From contig NZ_JABFMW010000037.1 in the NCBI RefSeq assembly GCF_013359725.1, forward strand, positions 1 to 36,643: a DNA stretch of 36,643 nucleotides. The letters run 5' to 3'. Each line of letters opens with the position of its first letter. Positions within the stretch are counted from its first letter, which is position 1. Source of the stretch: Pseudarthrobacter sp. C4D7 (GTDB lineage: Bacteria; Actinomycetota; Actinomycetes; Actinomycetales; Micrococcaceae). A model generated the notes under the pieces. That model had not been told where the DNA came from and ran no database searches. It saw only the letters and a list, made by a program, of their open reading frames with translations. The position numbers and the translations under genes are program-made. Positions 1 through 8,285 of the stretch are shown piece after piece.

Positions 1-214
1 CCGGAAATAACGGCGACAAAGGCTGCACAAAATTTGAAACCAGCTAAAAACACCATGCACACCACGGGGTGGCGGCACAGCACAATCAACCAATTACATA
101 CATAATCGGTATCAACAAACTTGGCACACTATTGAGTTCTCAAACAACAGACACATTCGAATATTCCCGGAATAACTCGTAAAGAATTTCTTTTCCGTAT
201 TTCTTCGCTGCGAT
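1..214 (-). other. rRNA operon leader (16S gene lies just off the left edge)
   Basis: Read on the minus strand, this stretch has the look of an actinobacterial rRNA leader. A boxA-like element (TGTTTGAGAACTCAAT on the minus strand, 131-146) is followed by the AGTGTGCCAAG-type segment, then AT-rich leader running towards coordinate 1. No 16S sequence itself is inside the window. Resemblance to Arthrobacter rrn leaders is from memory; orientation follows from the boxA-like element. No ORF of credible composition lies here. Confidence 0.7.
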
Positions 215-250
215 GTTTCTATCTTATTTCATTCATATTCGCTTTTGCAA
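215..250 (-). promoter_or_regulatory. Candidate rRNA operon promoter
   Basis: On the minus strand TTGCAA (245-250) is separated by 18 bases from TAAGAT (221-226), putting the start of transcription near 214, upstream of the boxA-like leader element. The surrounding 160-270 stretch is clearly AT-richer than the rest of the window, as expected of a strong rrn promoter region. Further upstream promoters (to about 300) are possible but I cannot separate them. Confidence 0.5.
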
Positions 251-390
251 ATCCGGTTATTTTCCCGGAATTCACTCAGTGGAATGAATCCGCCCAGCAG
301 AATGTGAAGCAATCTTCGTTCCATGCACCGCATGGCCGAGAATTGCTTCTCAAGATCAGTTGGGGGGTTGTCACCACTCAGCGGCGGCGA

Positions 391-447
391 CTCAGAAAAC
401 AATACACGCCCCTCTGCGGCCGCGCAAATCGGCCGCCGAGGGGCGTG
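391..447 (-). terminator. Intrinsic terminator of tyrS
   Basis: A perfect outer stem (CACGCCCCTC at 405-414 with GAGGGGCGTG at 438-447) encloses a second stem (GCGGCCG / CGGCCGC). On the minus strand the hairpin is followed by TATTGTTTTCTG, a U-rich tract. It lies 25 bases past the tyrS stop and just before the rRNA promoter, so it insulates the two units. Confidence 0.85.
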
Positions 448-472
448 CAGGTGGTAGGTTTCGCTCCCGCGG

Positions 473-1786
473 CTACGGGACCAGCACCTCTACGGTGGCG
501 AGGTTCTTCTTGCCCCTGCGCAGGAGCAGGTACTGGCCATGCAGGAGCTCCGATTCGGGGATCACAGCTTCCGGATCCGAGACTTTCTCGTTGTTCACGT
601 AGGCTCCGCCTTCACCCACGGTGCGCCGGGCGGCGGACTTGCTTTCGGAAAGACCTGACGCAACCAGCAGGTCCACGATGCCCATCTCATCCACTTGGAC
701 TGTGGTGGAAGGAAGTTCGGATGTTGCAGCCTGCAGCGTTGCCTTGTCCAAAGCAGCCAGATCGCCGTTTCCAAACAGCGCAGCCGACGCGGCAATGACC
801 TTTTCGGTGGCGTCGACGCCGTGCACCAATGAGGTCACTTCGAAGGCGAGCTTTCGCTGCCCTTCCCGGGCGAACGGACGCTCGGCAACCGACACTGCAA
901 TCGCTTCGATCTCTGCACGGGTCAGGAACGTGAATACCTTGAGCCGGTCCACAACGTCCGCGTCCGCGGTGTTGAGCCAGAACTGGTAGAACGCGTAGGG
1001 GCTGCACATGCCGGCATCGAGCCAGATGGCGTTGCCTTCGCTCTTGCCGAACTTGGTTCCGTCGGAGTTGGTGATGAGCGGGGTACCCAGGGCGTGGACG
1101 CTCTTGCCCTCCACCTTTCGGATCAGTTCCGTGCCGCTGGTGAGGTTGCCCCACTGGTCCGAGCCGCCGGTCTGCAGTACACAGCCGTAATCGCGGTACA
1201 GCTGCAGGTAATCCATGCCCTGCAGGATCTGGTAGCTGAACTCGGTGTAGCTGATGCCTTCATCCGAGTTCAGGCGTGATGCCACGGCGTCCTTGCGCAG
1301 CATGGTGCCCACCCGGAAGTGCTTGCCCACTTCGCGCAGGAAGTCGATGGCGCTCAGCGGCGCTGTCCAGTCCAGGTTGTTCACCATCCTGGCAGCGTTG
1401 TCCCCCTCAAAGCTGAGGAAGCGCTGCACCTGGGCCTGCAGGTAGCCAACCCACTCCGCCACCGTGTCCTTGGTGTTCAAGGTGCGCTCCGCCGTCGGAC
1501 GCGGGTCGCCGATCATGCCGGTGGATCCGCCCACCAGGCCGAGGGGCCTGTGGCCTGCCAGCTGAAGACGACGCATGACCAGGAGCTGGACCAGGTTGCC
1601 CAGGTGCAGGCTGGGCGCGGTGGGGTCGAAGCCGCAATAGTACGTGACCGGCCCATTGGCGAGGAGCTTTTCGAGCTCCGCTTCATCGGTGGAAACATGG
1701 ACCAGCCCACGCCACTTCAGTTCCTGCCAAATGTTGGCGAAAGTGGGGTCGTTGCGCTGCGGTTCGAGGTTGTTCAGTTCTGGCAC
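473..1786 (-). CDS. tyrS: Tyrosine--tRNA ligase
   Basis: Class I aminoacyl-tRNA synthetase that activates tyrosine and charges tRNA-Tyr in the cytosol. With the GTG start at 1786 the protein is 437 residues, normal for bacterial TyrRS. The HIGH-type signature is HLGN (about 61-64), the tyrosine pocket region has YTEFSYQILQGMDYLQLY, and the KMSKS-type signature is KFGKS (about 245-249). The C-terminal 70 residues look like an S4 RNA-binding domain (VDLLVASGLSESKSAARR). An in-frame TTG at 1831 would add 15 residues and overlap the end of helD; I prefer GTG 1786, which has AGGA just upstream, though the spacing is short. It follows helD by 34 bases and is probably co-transcribed with it, ending at the strong hairpin near 391-447. 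Confidence 0.95.
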   Translation of the reverse strand: MPELNNLEPQRNDPTFANIWQELKWRGLVHVSTDEAELEKLLANGPVTYYCGFDPTAPSLHLGNLVQLLVMRRLQLAGHRPLGLVGGSTGMIGDPRPTAERTLNTKDTVAEWVGYLQAQVQRFLSFEGDNAARMVNNLDWTAPLSAIDFLREVGKHFRVGTMLRKDAVASRLNSDEGISYTEFSYQILQGMDYLQLYRDYGCVLQTGGSDQWGNLTSGTELIRKVEGKSVHALGTPLITNSDGTKFGKSEGNAIWLDAGMCSPYAFYQFWLNTADADVVDRLKVFTFLTRAEIEAIAVSVAERPFAREGQRKLAFEVTSLVHGVDATEKVIAASAALFGNGDLAALDKATLQAATSELPSTTVQVDEMGIVDLLVASGLSESKSAARRTVGEGGAYVNNEKVSDPEAVIPESELLHGQYLLLRRGKKNLATVEVLVP

Positions 1787-1820
1787 GCTTCCTAAGTTAG
1801 CAGTAACGCCGATTGCCCTG

Positions 1821-4049
1821 TCAGCCGGCAATCCCGGCGGGCACGGGTTGGGCCGCGATCAGCCGCAGCCGCTGCGTGGCGCGCGTCATGGCCACATAGA
1901 GGTCCCCCACCTTGCCGTGCTCGTGGTTGAGCATCACGGAAGGTTCCAGGACCACGACGCCGTCGAACTCCAGGCCCTTCGCCTCGCGCGGACTGATCAC
2001 CACGATGTCCTGCTCGTAGCTGCCGGCACCGGTGCCGATCCTGCGCCCATACACCGCACGCAGGGCTGCCGTGGCCTGCGGAAGAAGGTCACCGTCGGCA
2101 ATCACCGCGAGCAGGCCGCCGTCGAGCGCCGCAAGCTCCTCCGGAAGGACCTCCACCAGCCGCTCCACGATGCCGCCGGTGGACACTTCGTCGATGATGG
2201 GGTCCCAGCGGCCCTCGCGGACAGCCTTGGGCGCCGAAACGACCAGGCCTGCGGCGTTGGCCATCCTGACGGCGGCCTCGGCGATCTGTGCGGGCGTACG
2301 GTAGTTGACCGTCAGCTCCTCCAGCTGCCAGCGATCGCCGAACATGGGTGCCAGGGCCCCCTGCCAGGAATTGGCGCCGGCAACGGAGCTGGTCTGGGCA
2401 ATGTCGCCCACAATGGTGAAGGACTTGAGCGGGCAGCGCCGCACCAGGAGCCGCCACTGCATGGGCGAAAGTTCCTGGGCCTCATCCACCACAATGTGCC
2501 CGAACGCCCAGGTTCGGTCACTGGTTGCGCGTTCGGCCGCCGTCTGCCGGGCGTCCTGTTCGCGGTTCTGCTCGGCCAGTTCTTCAGCCGACATCAACGG
2601 GTCAACGCCGGCGGCTTCCATGTTGACCAGGGTCTGCTTTGCATTGGCGAGGTCCCGGGCCCGGTCGTGCTCCTGCTGCGCCAGTCCCCGGCCTGCGGCG
2701 GGATCAAGCTCTCCGAGCAGTTCGGCGGCTTCATCCAGCAGCGGGACGTCGGACTCGGTCCACGGCGCGTCGGCCGGTCGCTGCAGCAGCGCGCGCTCGG
2801 CAGGTGCCAGGTGGGGAGTGCAGAATTCCAGGATCTCCGGCTTGCTGAAGAGGTCGGCGATGAGCTTCTCCGGCGTCATCGGCATCCAGCACAGGTTCAG
2901 GGCGATCCGCACGTCGCGTGCGGTGCGGACGTCCTCGGCAAGGTAGGAGCGGTCTGCGTTGTTGCCGATGTTTCCGGCCTCGACGAGTTCGGTCATCTGT
3001 TCGGTCAGTTCCCGCAGGAGGATCTTTACGAACGTGACGCGGGCCTCGTTGTACGGCTTTCCGGTGGCGCGGGCGCGTTCCCGCGCACGGCGCACCTGCC
3101 GGGGCGTGAGGGTCAGCTTGCGCCCGTCCACTTCGAGGATCCGGTTCTGGGCGGGGACGCGCATGCGGTTGGAGACGGCGTTCGCCACGATGGCGGCCAT
3201 GTCCAGGCGCCCCTTGATGGCGGCAACGTCCGCGTTGGTTTCGGGCACGGCATGGATGCCGGGCATCAGCCGGCCAAGGCTTGCCATGACCACGCCGGTC
3301 TCACCCAGCGAGGGCAGCACACGTTCGATGTATTTCATGAACGACGACGACGGCCCCACCAGCAGCACGCCGGCACTCTTGAGCCGGTCACGGTGGGTAT
3401 AGAGCAGGTAGGCGGCGCGGTGCAGCGCCACGGCGGTTTTGCCGGTGCCGGGGCCACCCTGGACCACGACGGCGCCGGAGATCGAGGAGCGGATGATCCG
3501 GTCCTGCTCCGACTGGATGGTGCTGACGATGTCCGACATGCGGCCGGTCCGCTTGGAGTTCAGGGCAGCCAGCAGGGCCCCTTCGCCCTGGAGCGATTCG
3601 TCGTCCGTGAGCATTCCGGCGTCCAGGACATCGTCCTCGATGGCCTTGACGTCGCGCCCTTGCAGGATCAGGTGCCGCCGGCGGCGGACCCCCTGCCGGT
3701 CAAAAGCCGTTGCCTGGTAGAAGTGCCCGGCCTCCGGGGCACGCCAGTCCACCATGAGACGCTGCAGGTCCTCGGTGGTGAGGCCAATGCGGCCGATGTA
3801 CTGCGCTTCTCCGGAGTCCAGGTCCAGCCGGCCAAAGACCAGCCGGTCGTCCACGGCATCCAGCTGCGCCAGGCGGTCCTCATACAGCGCCGCGAAGGCA
3901 TCCCGTTCCGAAACGTTCTGCATGGTGCCCACGGCTCCGGCACGACGGACCTGCGCCAGCTGGCGGCGCTTTTCCTCCCGGAGTTCCTCCAGCCGGGCAT
4001 ACAGGCCGGCTACATACTCCCGTTCGTGGGCCAATTCGGCGTCAAGCAT
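1821..4049 (-). CDS. helD: HelD-like UvrD-family helicase, RNA polymerase-associated type
   Basis: Superfamily 1 ATPase of 742 residues. A coiled-coil-like N-terminus (about 1-38) precedes a Walker A motif GGPGTGKT (198-205), Walker B VDEAQ (521-525), motif III-like IVGDIAQ, and late motifs with KGLEFDGVVVLEP and YVAMTRATQRL. This layout, with the long N-terminal arm and the charged insertion between motifs, matches HelD proteins, which pull RNA polymerase off DNA and recycle it. The length is close to the mycobacterial class II HelD. In some actinobacteria a relative (HelR) gives rifampicin tolerance; nothing here decides that. ATG at 4049 has AGGGGA about 7 bases upstream. It lies between mpg and tyrS on the same strand. 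An ordinary UvrD/Rep-type DNA helicase is less likely. Confidence 0.85.
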   Translation of the reverse strand: MLDAELAHEREYVAGLYARLEELREEKRRQLAQVRRAGAVGTMQNVSERDAFAALYEDRLAQLDAVDDRLVFGRLDLDSGEAQYIGRIGLTTEDLQRLMVDWRAPEAGHFYQATAFDRQGVRRRRHLILQGRDVKAIEDDVLDAGMLTDDESLQGEGALLAALNSKRTGRMSDIVSTIQSEQDRIIRSSISGAVVVQGGPGTGKTAVALHRAAYLLYTHRDRLKSAGVLLVGPSSSFMKYIERVLPSLGETGVVMASLGRLMPGIHAVPETNADVAAIKGRLDMAAIVANAVSNRMRVPAQNRILEVDGRKLTLTPRQVRRARERARATGKPYNEARVTFVKILLRELTEQMTELVEAGNIGNNADRSYLAEDVRTARDVRIALNLCWMPMTPEKLIADLFSKPEILEFCTPHLAPAERALLQRPADAPWTESDVPLLDEAAELLGELDPAAGRGLAQQEHDRARDLANAKQTLVNMEAAGVDPLMSAEELAEQNREQDARQTAAERATSDRTWAFGHIVVDEAQELSPMQWRLLVRRCPLKSFTIVGDIAQTSSVAGANSWQGALAPMFGDRWQLEELTVNYRTPAQIAEAAVRMANAAGLVVSAPKAVREGRWDPIIDEVSTGGIVERLVEVLPEELAALDGGLLAVIADGDLLPQATAALRAVYGRRIGTGAGSYEQDIVVISPREAKGLEFDGVVVLEPSVMLNHEHGKVGDLYVAMTRATQRLRLIAAQPVPAGIAG

Positions 4050-4100
4050 TAACGTTCCCCTATCGCAAAAGACAGACCGTCCATTCTACAACCATTTCCG

Positions 4101-4790
4101 TTAACGCTGGTGGAACGGTGCATCCGGCAGAGGTCCGGCTGCCGGCTTCCGGGTCCGCGGCTTCGCTGCCTTGTACCGGGACACGGTGGGATCGCCGGTG
4201 AGCCAGAACCGCCACGCGTATTCTTCCGAGCCGCCGGCGCCGGCCACCCCCACCCGGGGACCGGAACTGACCGCGCCGCCGGGAACGGACGGAAGGTCCA
4301 GCCGGAACGGCGGAGCCAGCGCATCCCGGCCGCTGTCCGCCGTCGTCAGTCCCAGCGCTTTGGCCAGGCGCGCCGGGCCGCTGGCCAGGTCCGCGGGAAT
4401 CTTCGACGTCGGGCGCCGCCGCCGGGCCAGCTCGAGCCCGTCCACCACCTCCCCGGCCCGCAGCAGCAGGGCCGACGCGGCACCCGCCGGGCCGCAGACG
4501 ATGTTGGTGCAGTGGTGCATTCCGTAGGTGAAGTACACGTAGAGGTGTCCGGCCGGTCCGAACATGGGGGCGTTGCGGGGCGTGGGGCCGCGGTAGGTGT
4601 GCGATCCGGGGTCCGGATGCAGCGAATCCTCCGGCCCCATGTAGGCCTCCACCTCGGTGAGCCGGATGGCCACGGTACCGTCGCGGGACTCATGGGTGAG
4701 TACGGCACCGAGCAGTTGCGGTGCCAGTTCACGGGCGTCCGCGGAGAGGAATTCCCGGAGCTGTTCCATCGCCCCAGCGCTATGGTTCAT
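4101..4790 (-). CDS. mpg: 3-methyladenine DNA glycosylase, AAG/MPG family
   Basis: Removes alkylated purines such as 3-methyladenine and hypoxanthine from DNA at the first step of base excision repair. With ATG at 4790 it has 229 residues, typical of bacterial AAG proteins. The family's catalytic segment EVEAYMGPEDSLHPD sits at about 46-60, followed by TYRGPTPRNAPMFGPAGHLYVYFTYGMHHCTNIV-type sequence (given here only in part: PTPRNAPMFGPAGHLYVY) forming the DNA-intercalating and base-pocket region. A second ATG at 4769 is also possible; neither has a well-spaced Shine-Dalgarno site, and GAGGA abuts the 4790 start. It is divergent from ada-alkA, which puts three alkylation-repair genes side by side. 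Confidence 0.9.
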   Translation of the reverse strand: MNHSAGAMEQLREFLSADARELAPQLLGAVLTHESRDGTVAIRLTEVEAYMGPEDSLHPDPGSHTYRGPTPRNAPMFGPAGHLYVYFTYGMHHCTNIVCGPAGAASALLLRAGEVVDGLELARRRRPTSKIPADLASGPARLAKALGLTTADSGRDALAPPFRLDLPSVPGGAVSSGPRVGVAGAGGSEEYAWRFWLTGDPTVSRYKAAKPRTRKPAAGPLPDAPFHQR

Positions 4791-4917
4791 TCCTCGACCA
4801 TACCCAGATCCAGCAGGTTTTATCCGCCCACTGCAAGGCCCTGGGCAGGTTATCCGCATTCACGGCCATGTCCGATTTCCGCTAGTACCGGTTGCCGCCG
4901 GCTGGCAGGATGGATCC

Positions 4918-6396
4918 ATGGACTTCTGGCAGCGCTACCGGGCAATCGATGCCCGCGACACCCGGTTCGACGGCCAGTTCTTCACGGCCGTCCGCACCAC
5001 GGGGATCTACTGCCGCCCCTCCTGCCCTGCCAGGACGCCCAAAGCCGCCAACGTCACGTTCTACGAGACCTCGGCCGCGGCACACGAGGCAGGCTACCGC
5101 GCCTGCAAGCGTTGCCTGCCCGAGGCGGTGCCCGGGACCCCGGCCTGGAACGTGCGGCAGGACGTGGCGGGCCGGGCCATGCGCCTGATCAATGACGGCG
5201 TGATCAACCGCGATGGCGTGGGAGGCCTGGCGGCCCGGCTGGGGTATTCGCCGCGCCAGCTGAACCGGATCCTGGGACAGGAGCTTGGCGCCGGCCCCTT
5301 GTCACTGGCCCGGGCGGCGAGGGCGCAAACCGCCCGCACCCTGCTGGTTTCGACGTCGATGAAGCTTTCAGACGTCGCCTTCGCGGCTGGTTTCAGCAGC
5401 GTCCGGCAGTTCAACGAAACCATCGCCGAGGTGTTCGACATGACTCCCACAGCACTCAGGCGGACCGTCCGCCATCCGGTGAACGGCAGCGGCTCCACGG
5501 CCCTGACCCTGGACCTGCCCTACCGGCCACCTTTCGACCCCGGCATCTTCTCCTTCCTGGCGGTCCGGGCCATCCCGGGGATCGAGGAGGGCACCCCAAC
5601 CTCCTACGCCCGGACGCTCCGGCTCCCCCACGGCGACGCGCGCTTCAGGGTGGAGTACGACGACGATGCCCGGGAGCGGCCGCTGACCCTCACCATCGGC
5701 GCGGTGGACCTCCGCGACCTTCCGGCGCTGCTGAGCCGCGTCCGCCGGCTGTTCGACCTCGATGCGGACCCTGCGGCGATCGACGGTACCCTGGCCGCCG
5801 ATCCAAGGCTCGCCGGCTCCGTTGCCGAAGCGCCGGGGATGCGCCTGCCGGGTGCCGTGGATCCACAGGAACTGCTGGTCCGGGCCATGGTGGGCCAGCA
5901 GATCACGGTGGCAGCCGCCAGGACCGCGCTGACCCACCTGTCCACTGCCGGCAGTCCCACCAGTGCCCCCGGCGACGGCCTGGACCGCTTGTTTCCCACT
6001 CCGGCTGAAATTGCAGCCGCCGGACACCTGCTCCGCGGCCCGCGGCGCAGGACCGAATCGCTGCTGGGTGCTGCAGATGCCATGGCCGGCGGCCACCTGG
6101 ACTTCGGCTACGGCGATGACCTCCCCAGCCTCACCGCCGCACTTTTGCCACTTCCCGGCGTCGGGCCCTGGACGGTGGGGTACGCCGCCATGCGGGTCCT
6201 GGGCGCTCCGGACATTTTCCTTGCCAACGACGCCGCCGTGCGGAACGGGATCCGCGCCCTCGATAATGGGACCAGCGCCCTGAGCCCTGACTTCCGGGAG
6301 GCCAGCCCGTGGCGCTCCTACGCCACCATGCACCTCTGGCGCGCTGCCGCCCGGCCCGCTACAAGCACCACCATTCCCGCGAAAGGGACGCCATGA
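4918..6396 (+). CDS. Ada-type methylphosphotriester sensor fused to AlkA DNA glycosylase
   Basis: A 492-residue fusion. The N-terminus is the Ada zinc domain with four cysteines in the expected spacing (C32, C36, C63, C66, within GIYCRPSCPARTP and ACKRCLP), which takes methyl groups from phosphotriesters and becomes an activator. Residues about 85-185 are an AraC-type helix-turn-helix. From about 190 comes the AlkA N-terminal domain and then the HhH-GPD fold (LPGVGPWTVGYAAMR, then DIFLAND holding the likely catalytic Asp), which excises 3-methyladenine and related bases. The O6-methylguanine transferase half of E. coli Ada is absent; ogt supplies it as the next gene, overlapping by 4 bases (ATGA). 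The same arrangement is known in mycobacteria (alkA-ogt). The pair is likely autoinduced by alkylation through the AraC domain. Confidence 0.93.
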   Translation: MDFWQRYRAIDARDTRFDGQFFTAVRTTGIYCRPSCPARTPKAANVTFYETSAAAHEAGYRACKRCLPEAVPGTPAWNVRQDVAGRAMRLINDGVINRDGVGGLAARLGYSPRQLNRILGQELGAGPLSLARAARAQTARTLLVSTSMKLSDVAFAAGFSSVRQFNETIAEVFDMTPTALRRTVRHPVNGSGSTALTLDLPYRPPFDPGIFSFLAVRAIPGIEEGTPTSYARTLRLPHGDARFRVEYDDDARERPLTLTIGAVDLRDLPALLSRVRRLFDLDADPAAIDGTLAADPRLAGSVAEAPGMRLPGAVDPQELLVRAMVGQQITVAAARTALTHLSTAGSPTSAPGDGLDRLFPTPAEIAAAGHLLRGPRRRTESLLGAADAMAGGHLDFGYGDDLPSLTAALLPLPGVGPWTVGYAAMRVLGAPDIFLANDAAVRNGIRALDNGTSALSPDFREASPWRSYATMHLWRAAARPATSTTIPAKGTP

Positions 6397-6887
6397 AAGC
6401 CCAACTGCTCCAGCTGTCCACCCCGGACGGTCCCTTTACTGTCCTCGCCCAGGACGGCGTGGTCCTGGCGTCCGGCTGGACGGCCGGCCTGGCGGAACTG
6501 ACCGGCCAGGTCCACCCCGCGCTGCGGCCCGACGCCGTGGAAGAGGTGGGGGACCTCGGCGGGATCTCAGCCGCCGTGGAGGCCTTCTACGCCGGTGATC
6601 CCGCCCCGGCCATGGCAGTCCCGGTCCGCCAGCAGTCCGGCCCGTTCCGGGCCCACGCCTGGGATGTGCTGCGGCAGGTCAAGCCGGGCTCTCCGGTTAC
6701 GTACTCGGAGTACGCAGCGCTGGCGGGGAATCCGCGCGCCGTGCGGGCCGCCGCCAGCGCCTGCGCGTTCAACGCGGCGGCCCTGTTTGTGCCATGCCAC
6801 CGGGTCATCAGGACCGATGGTTCATTGGGCGGTTTCCGCTGGGGCCTGCGCATTAAGGAGAGCCTGCTGACCCGCGAGGCTGCCTGA
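6393..6887 (+). CDS. ogt: Methylated-DNA--[protein]-cysteine S-methyltransferase
   Basis: Suicide repair protein that moves the methyl group from O6-methylguanine (and O4-methylthymine) onto its own cysteine. The 164-residue protein has the active site PCHRVI with the acceptor Cys at about 135, preceded by the helix-turn-helix region (VTYSEYAALAGNPRAVRAAA) that carries the arginine finger. Its ATG overlaps the ada-alkA stop as ATGA, so translation is probably coupled. It ends 90 bases before a convergent gene, with a long palindrome in between. Confidence 0.95.
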   Translation: MKAQLLQLSTPDGPFTVLAQDGVVLASGWTAGLAELTGQVHPALRPDAVEEVGDLGGISAAVEAFYAGDPAPAMAVPVRQQSGPFRAHAWDVLRQVKPGSPVTYSEYAALAGNPRAVRAAASACAFNAAALFVPCHRVIRTDGSLGGFRWGLRIKESLLTREAA

Positions 6888-6910
6888 CCGCACCCTCCGC
6901 TCCCCCAGGG

Positions 6911-6969
6911 TTGCTCTATCACTTGTGGTCCCTAAAACCCTCGCTTAGGGGCCACCAGTGATAGACCAA
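6911..6969. repeat. Long imperfect palindrome between convergent genes
   Basis: Arms 6915-6935 and 6945-6965 pair over 21 positions with two mismatches that become G-U pairs in RNA on one strand. The loop is 9 bases (6936-6944). Past one mismatch, three further pairs (6911-6913 with 6967-6969) extend the arms to 25. There is no T-run, so a classical intrinsic terminator is not obvious, but between ogt (plus) and the 6977 gene (minus) it could stop both transcripts. It may be a dispersed repeat; that needs a genome search. Confidence 0.7.
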
Positions 6970-6976
6970 CGAACGG

Positions 6977-7714
6977 CTACTTCGGTTCCGGCATCGCTGA
7001 CGGCCACGGCAGCAGGCCGGGAAGGTCGGTCCCGTCCCCGGCGGCAGTAGCCCGCAGGCTGTCCAGGGACGGCGTCCGTCCCGCAAGCCAGGCGGCGATA
7101 TCGGTGACCATCCCGCTGACGACGACCGTGCTGCCGCCAGTTCCCAGGGCCAGGGGTGGAAGTGCCACGGGCTGCAGGACCAGCCTGCTTTCGGCCGGCA
7201 CGCGGGCGACCAGGAAGTCGAACAGGTGGGAGCAGAATGCCCTGTTCCAGGTTTCGGGTCCCGCACCGGCGTCCAAATCTGCCGTGTGGATGACCAGCTC
7301 GCGCCAGAGCGCCAGCCCGGCGTCGAAAATCACTCCGTCGCGGAAGGCAATGGGGGCCTGCCACTCGTCGTCCCCCAGCGCATCGAAGGCAGCCAGTGCC
7401 CGCTGGAGCCCGGCTGCGGCATCTGTCCGGTGCTCTTCCAGGCTGTGCCCTGCGGCGAGGTCGATGGCCCGGTTGCGGCCGTCCACACCGCCGTCGTACA
7501 GCGCCACCGTTTCGCCGCGGCGGCCAAACTCCACCTGGCGGGCCAGCGCGCTGCAGATTCCGGCGATATGCGCCAGGAGATGGCCGCGGCTCCAGCCGGG
7601 AAGGGTGGAAGGAGCCCTCTCGCCGCCGGCGGGAATCCGGTCCACCGCAGCCGTCAGGGCGTCCGCGGCCTTGTGCAGTTCAGCAAGGAGGTCGGCAGGG
7701 GAAGGTGAGGTCAT
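6977..7714 (-). CDS. Maleylpyruvate isomerase / DinB-like family protein, probably mycothiol-dependent
   Basis: A 245-residue protein of the DinB/MDMPI fold. The N-terminal half has the family's LPGWSRGHLLAHIAG segment (about 38-52) with the first metal-ligand-type histidines, a middle helix with EHRTDAAAGLQRAL, and RELVIHTADLD carrying the later His. These positions fit the three-histidine metal site of mycothiol-dependent maleylpyruvate isomerases. The C-terminal region resembles the MDMPI C-terminal domain. Actinobacteria hold many such paralogues acting as mycothiol S-transferases on unknown substrates, and no aromatic-degradation genes lie nearby, so the substrate cannot be named. It starts with ATG at 7714 and is convergent with ogt. 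Confidence 0.75.
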   Translation of the reverse strand: MTSPSPADLLAELHKAADALTAAVDRIPAGGERAPSTLPGWSRGHLLAHIAGICSALARQVEFGRRGETVALYDGGVDGRNRAIDLAAGHSLEEHRTDAAAGLQRALAAFDALGDDEWQAPIAFRDGVIFDAGLALWRELVIHTADLDAGAGPETWNRAFCSHLFDFLVARVPAESRLVLQPVALPPLALGTGGSTVVVSGMVTDIAAWLAGRTPSLDSLRATAAGDGTDLPGLLPWPSAMPEPK

Positions 7715-7735
7715 GCGGCCAGCCTAGCCGAGCGG

Positions 7736-8218
7736 TCAGTCCAGGGGGCTTCCGTCCGGGCCGACACGGTGGCGGACGTGCCGGCCACCGTTGCTCGCCT
7801 GCCAGAACTCGATTTCTGCCGGCTGGAGGGCGTAGAGCTGCCACTGCGGATTGTCGCTGCCGTCGGCCCGGGGCCGTTCGTGCCAGTCGGGCCAGTAAAA
7901 GTTCATCGCCGCCTTGGGTGACTCCGCCAATTCCCGGCCCTTGCGGGAGGTGCGGGACGTGGCAAAGTGCCAGCCGTCGTCGTCAATGTTCTTCAGGATG
8001 AGCATCCGCGACGACGGCTGCGGGGAGCCATCGGTGGTTCCCCCGACCGTGGCCAGGCTGAACGCGTGCGGCTGCTGCTCCCCCGCATCCAGCGCTTCGT
8101 CCAGCCACTGCTTGAAGAGCAGGGCCGGGTCCTGCGGTGCGTTGGCCGGGTCAAACTCGGGCAGGTCGGAGGGAAAATCTGGCAGGGTGCGAAGGAACTT
8201 GCGGAAGATTTCGCTCAT
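7736..8218 (-). CDS. PdxH-like pyridoxamine 5'-phosphate oxidase family protein, shortened
   Basis: The N-terminal 100 residues read as the FMN-binding split-barrel of PdxH-type proteins: LFKQWLDEALDAGEQQPHAF, then SSRMLILKNID, WHFATSRTSRKGRELAESP and AAMNFYWP. In the family the next strand holds an RQVR-type motif and a helical stretch. Here the sequence jumps from FYWP to DWHERPRADG and then to the C-terminal LQPAEIEFWQA. The protein is 160 residues against roughly 200-220 for usual PdxH, and its C-terminal signature is poorly kept. At the join, GCCAGT occurs twice on the plus strand (7882-7887 and 7891-7896), which would fit a deletion between short direct repeats. It could be a diverged flavoprotein or a decayed PdxH. 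The ORF is intact and starts with ATG at 8218. Confidence 0.7.
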   Translation of the reverse strand: MSEIFRKFLRTLPDFPSDLPEFDPANAPQDPALLFKQWLDEALDAGEQQPHAFSLATVGGTTDGSPQPSSRMLILKNIDDDGWHFATSRTSRKGRELAESPKAAMNFYWPDWHERPRADGSDNPQWQLYALQPAEIEFWQASNGGRHVRHRVGPDGSPLD

Positions 8219-8285
8219 GGCCCCAGCCTAGCCACAGGTCAACAGCCCTCACCCCCAACCCCCGCTCAGGTCCTGCACGGAAACC

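Noticed and set aside
1..472. Short plus-strand open frames near 304-798
   Set aside because: They run antisense to the tyrS end and through its terminator, and have no recognisable protein features.
1644..4052. An 802-codon open frame on the plus strand opposite helD
   Set aside because: It is the antisense of a well-conserved helicase; its translation is Gly/Arg/His-rich with no family motifs, as expected from high-GC third positions.
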